Below are positions 42,417 to 50,731 of a DNA stretch of 64,000 nucleotides, in pieces. Position 1 is the stretch's first letter; each line of letters opens with the position of its first letter. Source of the stretch: CBDCVD01 sp965224015 (GTDB lineage Bacteria > Pseudomonadota > Alphaproteobacteria > Rhizobiales > CBDCVD01). The notes beneath the pieces are model-generated. The model had not been told where the DNA came from. It saw only the letters and a program-made list of their open reading frames with translations, and did no database searches. The translations under genes and the position numbers were made by a program. Where the stretch lies: NCBI GenBank assembly GCA_965224015.1, contig OZ245032.1, positions 1,674,001 to 1,738,000 of the forward strand. Reading direction: 5' to 3'.

Positions 42417-43163
42417 ATGTATCGTATTGTTGTTTTTGCTCTTGGCTGCGTAGGGCTCGGGCTTTTTCCTGGTATTGCACAGATTCTGACAGGTCAATCT
42501 TATGCCCAGGCCGCAATGGCCCACCAACCGCTACCAGCGTATCAGGTCGATAAAATGCGAAAAACGACCCGCGCACCTATTACCTTCGTGCAGGCACAGC
42601 CGGCCAGAACTTTGAGTCGTTCACAGCTTGATACCTTGCTTGCGAAAGGCCCATTGCCGGAGCGCGTCATGGGAGATGCGGACGCCCCTTTGACCATAAT
42701 CGAATATGCCTCCCTGACCTGCCCCGCCTGCCGCGCCTTTCATACCGAAACTCTCCCTTCATTGAAAAAGGACTATATCGATACGGGAAAAGTTCGCATT
42801 GTCTATCGTCCGTTGATTCTCAACACTCTTGATGCGGCCGCTAATATGCTTTCGTTTTGTACCGATGCACAGCGGTATTTTCCCCTGGTGGACACTTTTT
42901 TCGAACAGCAGCAGACTTGGGTTGTCGGAGAAAATCCTCTTGGGCCGCTGTCCCAGATCGCCAAACAGGCGGGCTTCACGGACGAGACATTTGAGACTTG
43001 TCTGAAAGACCAGGACCTGCTTGATAATCTCAACACCATTCGCGCCACCGCTGCGGAATTTGGCATAGAATCCACACCCTCGTTCATCATCAATGACGAA
43101 ATTTTCACCGGACTGATGCCCAAGGATGACTTTCTTGAACTCGTGGAAAAGCGCCTGCCCTGA
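42417..43163 (+). CDS. DsbA-family thiol:disulphide protein
   Basis: 248 residues with an N-terminal signal (MYRIVVFALGCVGLGLFPGI; the cut is probably after SYAQA). The thioredoxin fold begins at VMGDADAPLTIIEYASLTCPAC, active site CPAC. The alpha insertion follows, and the cis-proline is in ESTPSFIIND. GLMPKDDFLELVEK ends it. It is inferred to be a periplasmic disulphide oxidase of the alphaproteobacterial type encoded before smc. ATG 42417 has GGAGG 6 bases upstream. An alternative reading is an isomerase-like Dsb; no dimerisation domain is seen. Confidence 0.92.
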   Translation: MYRIVVFALGCVGLGLFPGIAQILTGQSYAQAAMAHQPLPAYQVDKMRKTTRAPITFVQAQPARTLSRSQLDTLLAKGPLPERVMGDADAPLTIIEYASLTCPACRAFHTETLPSLKKDYIDTGKVRIVYRPLILNTLDAAANMLSFCTDAQRYFPLVDTFFEQQQTWVVGENPLGPLSQIAKQAGFTDETFETCLKDQDLLDNLNTIRATAAEFGIESTPSFIINDEIFTGLMPKDDFLELVEKRLP

Positions 43164-43171
43164 AGCTTGCA

Positions 43172-43318
43172 ATGATCATCGAACGCCCCTATGCCAAGGC
43201 GCAGGATCGGGTCCAAAGCGACGCCGATTCGCTGTCGAAAACCGGGCCATGGTGGGTTCATGGTGGAGGGCTTTGTTGTTACGACCGCGCCATGGACAAG
43301 GCTAAGGAGAGCCAGTGA
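43172..43318 (+). CDS. Possible 48-residue ORF between dsbA and smc
   Basis: ATG ATC ATC GAA at 43172 runs 48 codons and its TGA overlaps the smc GTG start (GTGA). The product ends YDRAMDKAKESQ and contains a Trp pair (GPWWVHGGGLCCYDR). No family is recognised. The overlap suggests translational coupling to smc, but a chance frame of this length is quite possible. Confidence 0.35.
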   Translation: MIIERPYAKAQDRVQSDADSLSKTGPWWVHGGGLCCYDRAMDKAKESQ

Positions 43319-46300
43319 AATTTGATCGCCTGAGAATGGTCGGCTTCAAGTCATTTGTCGATCCCACGGAATTCATTGTTGCAGATGGCCTGACCGGTGT
43401 GGTGGGGCCCAATGGTTGTGGTAAGTCCAACCTTGTGGACGCCCTGCGCTGGGTAATGGGGGACAATTCCTATAAATCCATGCGTGGCTCCGGCATGGAG
43501 GACGTTATTTTTTCCGGCTCGGTCAGTCGTCCGGCCCGTAACTTTGGCGATGTGACCGTATTTCTTGATAATTCCGCTCGCACGGCACCTGCGGCCTTTA
43601 ATGACGCGGATATCCTGGAAGTTACCCGCCGCATTGAGCGCGAGGCGGGCTCCGTTTATAAAGTCAATGGCCGCGATGTGCGGGCCAAAGACGTGCAATT
43701 GCTGTTTGCCGATGCCTCGACAGGCGCCCATTCAACAGCCCTTGTGCGCCAGGGGCAGATCGGCGAGTTGATCTCCGCCAAACCGGTTGCGCGACGGGCG
43801 ATCCTTGAGGATGCGGCGGGCATTTCCGGCCTGCATGCGCGCCGCCATGAAGCGGAGTTGCGTCTGCGCGCCGCGGATGACAATCTCACCCGCCTTGAGG
43901 ATATTCTCGCTCAACAAGCCTTGCAACTTGACAGCCTTAAACGTCAGGCGCGCCAGGCCCGGCGATATCGCAATATCAGTGGTGATATTCGCAAAGCCGA
44001 GGCGCAACTTTATACGGTCCGCTGGCGCCAGGGCATTCAAACCATAAAGGAAATCGACAAAGCCAGCACCGCCAATGCCGCCGCATTGGCGGAACACACC
44101 CGCGCCCATAGCGAATGCATGCGCCTGCAAAGCGCCGCCGCTGATGCCCTGCCTCCCCTTCGCGAGACCCAGGCGCGCACCGCCGCCGCCCTGCAACGGC
44201 AAACCTTTGCCCTTAATCAGCTTCAGCAGGAAGAGGCGCGTCAAAAGGCCAGGCAGCAGGAACTGCGGGAAATTCTCGACACCGCCACCCGCGATCGCGA
44301 GCGTGAAGTCCAGACCATTGCTGATTACTCACAAACCCTCAGCCATTTGGAAACACAAGAGCGTGAAATCAAAGCGACCCTGGCGCAATCCGACGACAGA
44401 CAGGCAGCCAGCGAACAGGCCCTGCAAAAAGCCGAGGCCCGCCTGGCCCGTGAGGAGAACCATCTCGCTCATCTGACCCGCGAGGCGGCAGCGAGTGAGG
44501 CGCGGCGCAACGAATTAAACCGCACCATCGCCCATGAAAACCAACAACTCGAGAAAATCGGCACAGAGCTCGAACAAGTTATCGCGGACAGCAATAACCT
44601 GGCGCACACGGATGCCCTCGCCCAAGAGCTTGACGACTACAAAGGGGCTCTTAACGCCGCCGAGACCGCACTGGAACACGCAGAGCAACGCATGGCTGAG
44701 GCGGAGCGCGCCCATCAACAGGCCACGAACGCGGAAGCTAAGGCCCGCGCCCCCCTTGCACAAACAGAGCGTACCCTCAATCAGCTCGAAACCGAAGCCA
44801 AAACACTGCGCCAACTTCTTACCCCCGCGCAATCCGCAAGTGCTGCGCCAGTGATCGACGACATTCAGGTTGATGCAGGTCTGGAGACCGCTCTTGGCAT
44901 GGCCCTGGGGGATACCCTTGAGGCCCCGTATTTACCCCATGCGAATGTTGATTCGGATGATCTGCCCATGGCCTGGCGGCAGCCGGGCCCCGATGCGGGT
45001 GACCCGTTTCTCCCTTCAGGCACGTCTTCTCTGTTGCAATATGTCCGCGCCCCCGCGTTTTTGCACCGCCGCCTGGCCCAGATCGGGTTGGTCGAGGCAC
45101 ACCAAGGGGCCCACCTGCAAAGCCAATTGCGCCCGGGTCAGCGCCTGGTATCGCGTGAAGGCGATGTTTGGCGCTGGGATGGTTTTTATCTGCGCTCCGG
45201 CGCCGCCACGGCAGCTACCATGCGCCTGGCTCAGCGCAACCGCCTTGAAGAGCTTGATAGTGAGATCGCAGCGACTCATAACACGCTTGTGGCCCACCAG
45301 AATGCCCATCAGGACGCCGTAAAAGGCTGCACAGGGGCTGAGGAGAAGGTCAAACAGGCCCGAACTGCCTGGCGCTTGGCCCAGACCGAGCGCGAGAAGG
45401 CGCGTGCATCTGTCACCGAGTCGGAACGCACATACGCGGATCTGCGGGTGAGAAGGAGCGCTCTGGAGGAAGCCAGGTTGCGCCTGCAGGAGCGCCACAA
45501 CGAAGCGCTGAGGACCAAGGATACCGCGTTGGCCGACCTGGACGCACTAACCCGGGAGCCTGACCAAACGGCGGCACTTGAGGCCTACAAAGATCAAGTG
45601 CAACAAGTGCAAAAGGCGCGCCACGCCTATGGTGAGGCCCGCGCCAGCACCGATGCCCTGGCGAGCGAGATCAAAGCCCAACGGCAGCGCCTTGGAACCA
45701 TTGATCACGAGCGTAAGCAATGGCAGCGGCGCATTGAAACAGCTGAGAAACACGCCCTGGAGCTGAGCCAACGCACAGAGCAGACCACCCGCGAACTGGA
45801 GCAATGCGCCAACATTCCCGCTTTGATAGAGGACAAGCGCAAGCGCCTTTTGAGCGAGCAGGAACAAGCCGAGCATAGGCACAAACAGGCGCAGGACGCG
45901 GTTGTCAGCGCCGAACAGGAACTTGCCGCGCGCGAGAGCGCAACGGGCAAAACCGCCGCGGCGCTGGCTACGTGTCGGGAGGATCACGCCCGTTTGCAGG
46001 AGCGCCTGGAAGCCGCGCAAGCCCATCAGGCCCTTGTGACGCAGCAGATGCGCGAGACCCTGGAGTGCTCTCCTGAGGAGACCCTCACAATCTCCGGACT
46101 GCACGTTAATGGCGACAACGCCTGGCCCGAACCGGAGAAGCTGGAAAAGCGCCTTGCGCGTCTTAAAGCTGAGCGAGAGCGCTTGGGAGGCGTGAATTTG
46201 CGCGCCGAAGACGAAGCCGAGGAAGTGCGGGCGCGGCACGAGGCACTGCAACAGGAGCAGGAAGATCTCATTGCCGCTATCGCCAAACTGCGCCACGGGA

Positions 46301-46809
46301 TTGCCAGTCTGAACCGCGAGGGGCGTGAACGTTTGCTAAACGCCTTTGGGCAGGTGGATCAGCATTTTCGCTCTCTGTTTCGCAAACTGTTCCATGGAGG
46401 AGAGGCCCGTCTTGCGTTGATCGAATCAGACGATCCGCTGCAGGCCGGCCTTGAGATTCTCGCCCGCCCGCCGGGTAAAAAACCGCAGGCACTCACATTA
46501 TTGTCTGGTGGCGAGCAGGCCTTGACAACACTAGCGCTGATATTTGCGGTATTTCTCACCAATCCGGCCCCTATTTGCGTGCTTGATGAGGTCGATGCCC
46601 CCCTTGATGATGCCAATGTGGAACGCTTTTGCCAGTTGATGGATGATATGGCCGAAAAAACCGATACCCGCTTTATCATTATCACCCATAATCCCATTAC
46701 CATGGCGCGTATGCATCGCCTTTTTGGGGTGACGATGGCGGAGCGCGGGGTCTCGCAACTCGTGTCCGTTGATCTTGAGACCGCCGAGAGCTATCGCGAA
46801 GCCGGCTAG
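43315..46809 (+). CDS. smc: Chromosome segregation SMC protein
   Basis: Long-coiled-coil ATPase that extrudes DNA loops and juxtaposes chromosome arms; it is loaded by ParB at parS, of which two sites lie in this window. Its 1164 residues show Walker A GVVGPNGCGKSNLVDALRW (about 29-46), a coiled-coil arm, a hinge at about 500-640, the return arm, the signature LTLLSGGEQALTTLALIFAV and Walker B VCVLDEVDAPLDDANV. It starts at GTG 43315 with AAGGAGAG 4 bases upstream. The TAG stop lies in the CTAGATCAGC end of an R5 element. Confidence 0.97.
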   Translation: MKFDRLRMVGFKSFVDPTEFIVADGLTGVVGPNGCGKSNLVDALRWVMGDNSYKSMRGSGMEDVIFSGSVSRPARNFGDVTVFLDNSARTAPAAFNDADILEVTRRIEREAGSVYKVNGRDVRAKDVQLLFADASTGAHSTALVRQGQIGELISAKPVARRAILEDAAGISGLHARRHEAELRLRAADDNLTRLEDILAQQALQLDSLKRQARQARRYRNISGDIRKAEAQLYTVRWRQGIQTIKEIDKASTANAAALAEHTRAHSECMRLQSAAADALPPLRETQARTAAALQRQTFALNQLQQEEARQKARQQELREILDTATRDREREVQTIADYSQTLSHLETQEREIKATLAQSDDRQAASEQALQKAEARLAREENHLAHLTREAAASEARRNELNRTIAHENQQLEKIGTELEQVIADSNNLAHTDALAQELDDYKGALNAAETALEHAEQRMAEAERAHQQATNAEAKARAPLAQTERTLNQLETEAKTLRQLLTPAQSASAAPVIDDIQVDAGLETALGMALGDTLEAPYLPHANVDSDDLPMAWRQPGPDAGDPFLPSGTSSLLQYVRAPAFLHRRLAQIGLVEAHQGAHLQSQLRPGQRLVSREGDVWRWDGFYLRSGAATAATMRLAQRNRLEELDSEIAATHNTLVAHQNAHQDAVKGCTGAEEKVKQARTAWRLAQTEREKARASVTESERTYADLRVRRSALEEARLRLQERHNEALRTKDTALADLDALTREPDQTAALEAYKDQVQQVQKARHAYGEARASTDALASEIKAQRQRLGTIDHERKQWQRRIETAEKHALELSQRTEQTTRELEQCANIPALIEDKRKRLLSEQEQAEHRHKQAQDAVVSAEQELAARESATGKTAAALATCREDHARLQERLEAAQAHQALVTQQMRETLECSPEETLTISGLHVNGDNAWPEPEKLEKRLARLKAERERLGGVNLRAEDEAEEVRARHEALQQEQEDLIAAIAKLRHGIASLNREGRERLLNAFGQVDQHFRSLFRKLFHGGEARLALIESDDPLQAGLEILARPPGKKPQALTLLSGGEQALTTLALIFAVFLTNPAPICVLDEVDAPLDDANVERFCQLMDDMAEKTDTRFIIITHNPITMARMHRLFGVTMAERGVSQLVSVDLETAESYREAG

Positions 46810-46895
46810 ATCAGCATGGCGTTAGCTGCACCCCTGGCAAAATGCGAGGAAAATAGGGAAATGCCCATGATACCAATTAAACGCATTTTGCTATA
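46806..46895 (+). repeat. R5 element, long form, smc-atpI gap
   Basis: CTAGATCAGCATGGCGTTAG to AATTAAACGCATTTTGCTATA. It fills the gap between the smc stop and atpI. Confidence 0.8.
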
Positions 46896-46900
46896 AAGCC

Positions 46901-47272
46901 ATGACCGGGTCCGAAGACCATAAGACGTTTAATGACCGCCTCGCGCGCTTGCGCTCACGTCTTGATAGCAGAAAGGATAAAGGTACCGGCAGCCAAAACC
47001 CCGACAGGAATATGACCGCCCTGTCGCGAGGCCTGAGATTTGGTACCGAGTTTATCGCCGCAATTGCCGTTGGTACGGTGTTGGGCCTGGCGGTTGATCA
47101 GGTTTTTGGCTCTGCACCCTGGGGGTTGCTGGTTCTGGTTGTGTTTGGGTTTGCCGCCGGGGTCTTGAACATCATGCGCTCCGCACAAGAGTTGCAGGCA
47201 CCCGATACAGGTGATGAGGCTCCACAAACACCCGATCAGGACACGCCCCCGGACAAGTCTGATCAACCTTAA
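46901..47272 (+). CDS. atpI: F0F1 ATP synthase accessory protein AtpI
   Basis: 123 residues. An acidic and basic N-terminal tail (DHKTFNDRLARLRSRLD) is followed by two hydrophobic helices (LRFGTEFIAAIAVGTVLGLA and LVLVVFGFAAGVLNIMRSA) and an acidic tail. AtpI assists c-ring assembly and possibly ion handling. It leads the F0 cluster. The ATG lies 5 bases after the R5 element, so no space remains for a separate Shine-Dalgarno other than the repeat end. Confidence 0.88.
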   Translation: MTGSEDHKTFNDRLARLRSRLDSRKDKGTGSQNPDRNMTALSRGLRFGTEFIAAIAVGTVLGLAVDQVFGSAPWGLLVLVVFGFAAGVLNIMRSAQELQAPDTGDEAPQTPDQDTPPDKSDQP

Positions 47273-47555
47273 CAAAGCCGCGCGAAGACCTGTGTGCCCG
47301 TGCACGCAATATTATCCATTTTATGGAAATTTTGCGCATAAGATGGTTGAGTTTAGGCCAGGTTCCGGGTAAGAACGCGGGGGGCCCGCGTGGTTTTCAT
47401 CACCGACAGGACACGACGTTGCCGCTTATGCGACAGTTTGTCCTGAGGATTGATGCCAGTGGTATGGGCTTGTCAATGTCAAGTTCAAGCCTCTGCAATA
47501 CGAGCGCTTCGGTAACCGGAAACGATAGTTAAGGGTATTCAGGAAAGGCTGTGGT
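47273..47555. other. atpI-atpB intergenic region
   Basis: 283 bases, unusually long for this operon. No repeat family copy is clear, apart from a weak R1-like GCCAGTGGTATGGGCTT near 47457. It may contain a separate atpB promoter. Confidence 0.45.
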
Positions 47556-48311
47556 GTGGCAACCAATCCTATTCATCAGTTTCAGATCGAAAAGCTGTTT
47601 TCGCTAGGCCATATTGGCGGCCAGGAAATCGCCTTTACCAATTCGGCATCGTTCATGGTGGTAACGGTTGGAGTGATCACACTGTTTCTGGTGGCTGCGA
47701 CCAATGGGCGCACTTTGGTACCCGGGCGTATGCAGTTGCTCGCCGAGATGGTCTACGAGTTTGTCGCTGGCGTTGTACGACAAACCGCTGGACAGGAGGG
47801 GATGCGGTTTTTTCCACTCGCCTTCTCCCTGTTTACCTTTATCCTGGTGGCCAATTTGCTTGGCATGATCCCCTATTTTTTCACCGTCACCAGTCATATT
47901 GTGGTCACGGCGGCATTGGCAGTATTGGTCAACGGACTGGTGGTGGGTTACGGCATATACAAACACGGCCTGGGTTGGTTTCGTCTGTTTGTGCCAAGCG
48001 GCATCCCTGTCGCTTTGAACGTTATTCTGGTTATTCCGATAGAGATCATTTCTTTCCTGTCGCGCCCCTTTAGCCTTTCCTTGCGCCTGTTTGCCAATAT
48101 GTTGGCAGGGCATATAGCCCTAAAGGTTTTTGCCGGGTTTATTATCAGCTTGGGGTCTCTTGGCGCTTTAGGCCTGCTGGGAGCCCTGTTGCCATTTGTC
48201 ATGGTGATTGCGCTCACGGCACTTGAATTTCTGGTATCCTTTCTCCAGGCCTATGTTTTTCTTATGCTTACCTGCATTTATCTAAACGATGCCTTGCATC
48301 CAGGGCATTAG
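47556..48311 (+). CDS. atpB: ATP synthase F0 subunit a
   Basis: Membrane subunit forming the proton half-channels against the c-ring. Its 251 residues have an N-terminal NPIHQFQIEKLF, five to six helices, NLLGMIPYFFTVTSH, and the essential arginine in SLSLRLFANMLAGHIALK. The end is VFLMLTCIYLNDALHPGH. It starts at GTG 47556 with AGGAAAGG upstream. atpE follows 48 bases later. Confidence 0.96.
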   Translation: MATNPIHQFQIEKLFSLGHIGGQEIAFTNSASFMVVTVGVITLFLVAATNGRTLVPGRMQLLAEMVYEFVAGVVRQTAGQEGMRFFPLAFSLFTFILVANLLGMIPYFFTVTSHIVVTAALAVLVNGLVVGYGIYKHGLGWFRLFVPSGIPVALNVILVIPIEIISFLSRPFSLSLRLFANMLAGHIALKVFAGFIISLGSLGALGLLGALLPFVMVIALTALEFLVSFLQAYVFLMLTCIYLNDALHPGH

Positions 48312-48359
48312 GTACAATTTGTTCAGCTTTTACAAAGGACAACATCAAGGAGTAAACTC

Positions 48360-48587
48360 ATGGAAGCGGAAGCAGCAAAACTCATCGGCGCAGGCCTGTC
48401 AACCATCGGCATGGCCGGTGCCGGCGTTGGCGTTGGTATTATTTTCGGTGGCTATCTGCAAGGGGCGCTGCGCAATCCCTCTGCCGCCCAAAGTCAGTTC
48501 ACAAATTTGATTTTTGGCTTCGCCGTTACCGAGGCACTGGGGATTTTCTCTCTGGTTATTGCGTTCTTGCTGCTGTACGGTTTTTAA
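48360..48587 (+). CDS. atpE: ATP synthase F0 subunit c
   Basis: 75-residue hairpin of the c-ring. The first helix is GLSTIGMAGAGVGVGIIFGG, the loop LQGALRNPSAAQSQ, and the second helix contains the proton-binding glutamate in FAVTEALGIFSLV. Alphaproteobacteria commonly use Glu here. No sodium-binding set is evident. ATG 48360 has AAGGAG 7 bases upstream. Confidence 0.96.
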   Translation: MEAEAAKLIGAGLSTIGMAGAGVGVGIIFGGYLQGALRNPSAAQSQFTNLIFGFAVTEALGIFSLVIAFLLLYGF

Positions 48588-48627
48588 TCGATAGGGCAAG
48601 TCAACAAAGCGCATGGAGAGGCGTTTT

Positions 48628-49218
48628 ATGGCCAGTGATACGGGCGACAGCCACAGCGCAACGGTTACAATCGTCGAACATGGCAACGCGGGCGCTCACG
48701 ACCCCGGGTTTCCACCCTTCGACTCCTCTACCTTTGCCTCGCAGCTGCTATGGTTGGCGATAACTTTTGGGGCGCTATATTACTTGATGTCCAGGCTGGC
48801 TTTGCCGCGTATCGGGTCAATCCTGGAGACGCGCAGGGATCGTATCGAAAATGACCTGGCGCAGGCTGAAAATCACCGGCGCGAAACCGACGAGGCTATT
48901 GCCGCTTACGAGCAGGCCCGCGCCGAAGCCCGCGCCAAGGCGCAAACTATCGCCCAGGACACCCGCGATGCCCTGCGTGCGGAAACGGACAGGCGGCGCA
49001 GTGAGATTGAGGCTTCTTTGCAGGAAAAACTGACCGCCGCTGACACAAGAATCGCGGAGATCACCGCTGCGGCCATGGCGGAAATTGATACGATTGCTAT
49101 TGATACCACCGAGGCCGTTGTCGATCGTCTGTCCCCCTCTACGGTGGAGGTTTCACAGATTAAACAGGCGGTTGAGCGTGTTCTGGGCGCACGACCGGAA
49201 ACGCTGAAATCGGGATAG
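48628..49218 (+). CDS. ATP synthase F0 subunit b' (AtpF')
   Basis: One of two peripheral-stalk subunits in alphaproteobacteria, forming a heterodimer with AtpF. Of 196 residues, about 40 precede a membrane helix (LLWLAITFGALYYLMSRLAL). A long helical stalk follows, PRIGSILETRRDRIENDLAQ and beyond. I chose ATG 48628 (MASDTG) since GGAGAGG lies 6 bases upstream; ATG 48613 would start inside that ribosome binding site. Confidence 0.92.
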   Translation: MASDTGDSHSATVTIVEHGNAGAHDPGFPPFDSSTFASQLLWLAITFGALYYLMSRLALPRIGSILETRRDRIENDLAQAENHRRETDEAIAAYEQARAEARAKAQTIAQDTRDALRAETDRRRSEIEASLQEKLTAADTRIAEITAAAMAEIDTIAIDTTEAVVDRLSPSTVEVSQIKQAVERVLGARPETLKSG

Positions 49219-49223
49219 CCACT

Positions 49224-49703
49224 ATGGATGCGACATTTTGGGCTTTTGTTGGACTGATCTGTTTTGTCGGTGTTTTGTACTATTACAAAATACCCGACAG
49301 GATTACCGCCGCTCTTGATAACCGTTCGGAGGAAATCCGCACCGAAATAGAGGATGCGCGCAAGCTGCGCGAGGAAGCACAATCATTGCTCGCTGAGTAT
49401 CGGCGCAAGGTTCGAAATGCCGAGCAGGACGCTGAGGATATTATCAAGCAGGCCAAACTTGACGCCAAGCGCCTGGCCGAGGAAACCGAGCGGAACCTTG
49501 AAGACATGCTGGTTCGGCGTACCAAGGCTGCTGAGGAAAAAATCGCGCAGGCGCAAGCGCAGGCCATTGAGGACGTGAAAACACGCGCCAGCGATGTCGC
49601 CATTGCCGCCGCCACACAAATTCTTGGCGAGAAAATGCAGGGCCCCGATGGCGACACGCTGCTTGACCAGTCGATCAAGGACGTGGGCAAGCTATTAAAC
49701 TGA
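49224..49703 (+). CDS. atpF: ATP synthase F0 subunit b
   Basis: 159 residues. The N-terminal membrane helix FWAFVGLICFVGVLYYYKIP is followed by a long charged coiled-coil, DRITAALDNRSEEIRTEIED and beyond, for the stator. It is last of the F0 cluster. The F1 genes (atpHAGDC) are not in the window, as expected for alphaproteobacteria where F0 and F1 operons are separate. Confidence 0.95.
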   Translation: MDATFWAFVGLICFVGVLYYYKIPDRITAALDNRSEEIRTEIEDARKLREEAQSLLAEYRRKVRNAEQDAEDIIKQAKLDAKRLAEETERNLEDMLVRRTKAAEEKIAQAQAQAIEDVKTRASDVAIAAATQILGEKMQGPDGDTLLDQSIKDVGKLLN

Positions 49704-49757
49704 GCCGGAAACGTCTATTGACGACCGGCCGACCCGTTTCGCTTCCCTTTATAGCTT
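49704..49757. repeat. R4 end fragment after atpF
   Basis: GGAAACGTCTATTGACGACC, then GGCCGACCCGTTTCGC, matches one R4 end. An R2-like end (GGGCGTGTCATGTCTTAAT) follows at 49761, inside the last codons of pmtA. Confidence 0.7.
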
Positions 49758-50519
49758 TTAGGGCGTGTCATGTCTTAATCTATAAGTCCACACCCGCGCC
49801 GGTGGCAGGTTGCGCAGAATCCAATTCGACTCCGCAACGTCAATAGGCTTGCCAGCACAAGGCACTGGCGACTCGAACCCATAGGAAAATTGCACAAACA
49901 CACCCGTCTTCGGCATACTCGCCAAGGCCTGGTTGAGCAGAGCCACGCGCTTTTCGGGCTTGACCGTCAATAGCGGTAGCGACGAGACAACAGCGGCAAT
50001 CGGCGCGTCATCAAAGTGACGCCGCTGGCCGTCAAAATCATAGGCGTCCCCTTGTAATATCAGGGCCTGCGGAAACTTTTGTCGCAAATCCTTGTAAAAA
50101 AGCGGGCTATACTCAATCGCCACCAGCCGGTCCTCATCGCATCCTGCCTCAATAAGACTTTGGGTGACGACACCTGTTCCTGGCCCCAACTCAACAATCA
50201 ACCCGGGCTGCGAAAAGTCAACCTGGGCCGCCATCGCGCGCCCAAGACTGCGGCTTGAGGTTGCTATGGCACCGGTCTTAGCCGGTTGGGTGAGCCATGA
50301 ACGAATAAACTTGGCTTCTTCCGCAGCGCTGCGTCCGAGGTCACTGGCATGGGTTCTCAGCCTGTTGCCGAATTGCGCCGCCTGGGTATGCGATAGGTCC
50401 ACGTCAAACCGGTCTTCAAAACACTCAACAAGAAACCGCACCTCATCAACCGACGACCGCACCAAATCCTGCGCCCGCGCACGTATCGACTCCCCTGTCT
50501 TTTTATGACGCAACATCAC
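49758..50519 (-). CDS. pmtA: Phosphatidylethanolamine N-methyltransferase
   Basis: Soluble or membrane-associated SAM enzyme that methylates phosphatidylethanolamine stepwise to phosphatidylcholine. Of 253 residues, an N-terminal helical part is followed by GLIVELGPGTGVVTQSLIEA (SAM motif I), RLVAIEYSPLFYKDLRQKFP and VSSLPLLTVKPEK. These fit the Sinorhizobium/Rhodobacter PmtA group. Related rRNA dimethylases are less likely given the SSLPLLT motif. The terminal YRLRHDTP is translated R2-like sequence. It is near dnaJ-dnaK, as in rhizobia. Confidence 0.85.
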   Translation of the reverse strand: MMLRHKKTGESIRARAQDLVRSSVDEVRFLVECFEDRFDVDLSHTQAAQFGNRLRTHASDLGRSAAEEAKFIRSWLTQPAKTGAIATSSRSLGRAMAAQVDFSQPGLIVELGPGTGVVTQSLIEAGCDEDRLVAIEYSPLFYKDLRQKFPQALILQGDAYDFDGQRRHFDDAPIAAVVSSLPLLTVKPEKRVALLNQALASMPKTGVFVQFSYGFESPVPCAGKPIDVAESNWILRNLPPARVWTYRLRHDTP

Positions 50520-50612
50520 GCTTGATCAACGCTCCCTACTCCCTAGGACGCTTCCTAAAATCAGCACAAACCCGCCTGCTCGAAAAGGCATTGCGGGCAC
50601 ACTCAACACATA

Positions 50613-50712
50613 ATACCAGCGGTATTGGCTTTTGTAACCCCGGTTTTGGATTAGGGGCTTTTTCTCATGCTTTGTCGGTTCATGCCTAGAGCGTGTCAGG
50701 TCGTCAATAAAC
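50613..50712. repeat. Chimera of R1, R3, R2 and R4 ends
   Basis: In succession: an R1 end (ATACCAGCGGTATTGGCTTT, 50613), an R3 left end (AACCCCGGTTTTGGATTAGG, about 50637) to TCGGTTCATGCC, an R2 outer end (TAGAGCGTGTCAGG, 50687), and a reversed R4 end (GTCGTCAATAAACGTT, 50701). All are truncated. The region separates pmtA from dnaJ. Confidence 0.8.
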
Positions 50713-50731
50713 GTTCCCAACGATTACAGTT

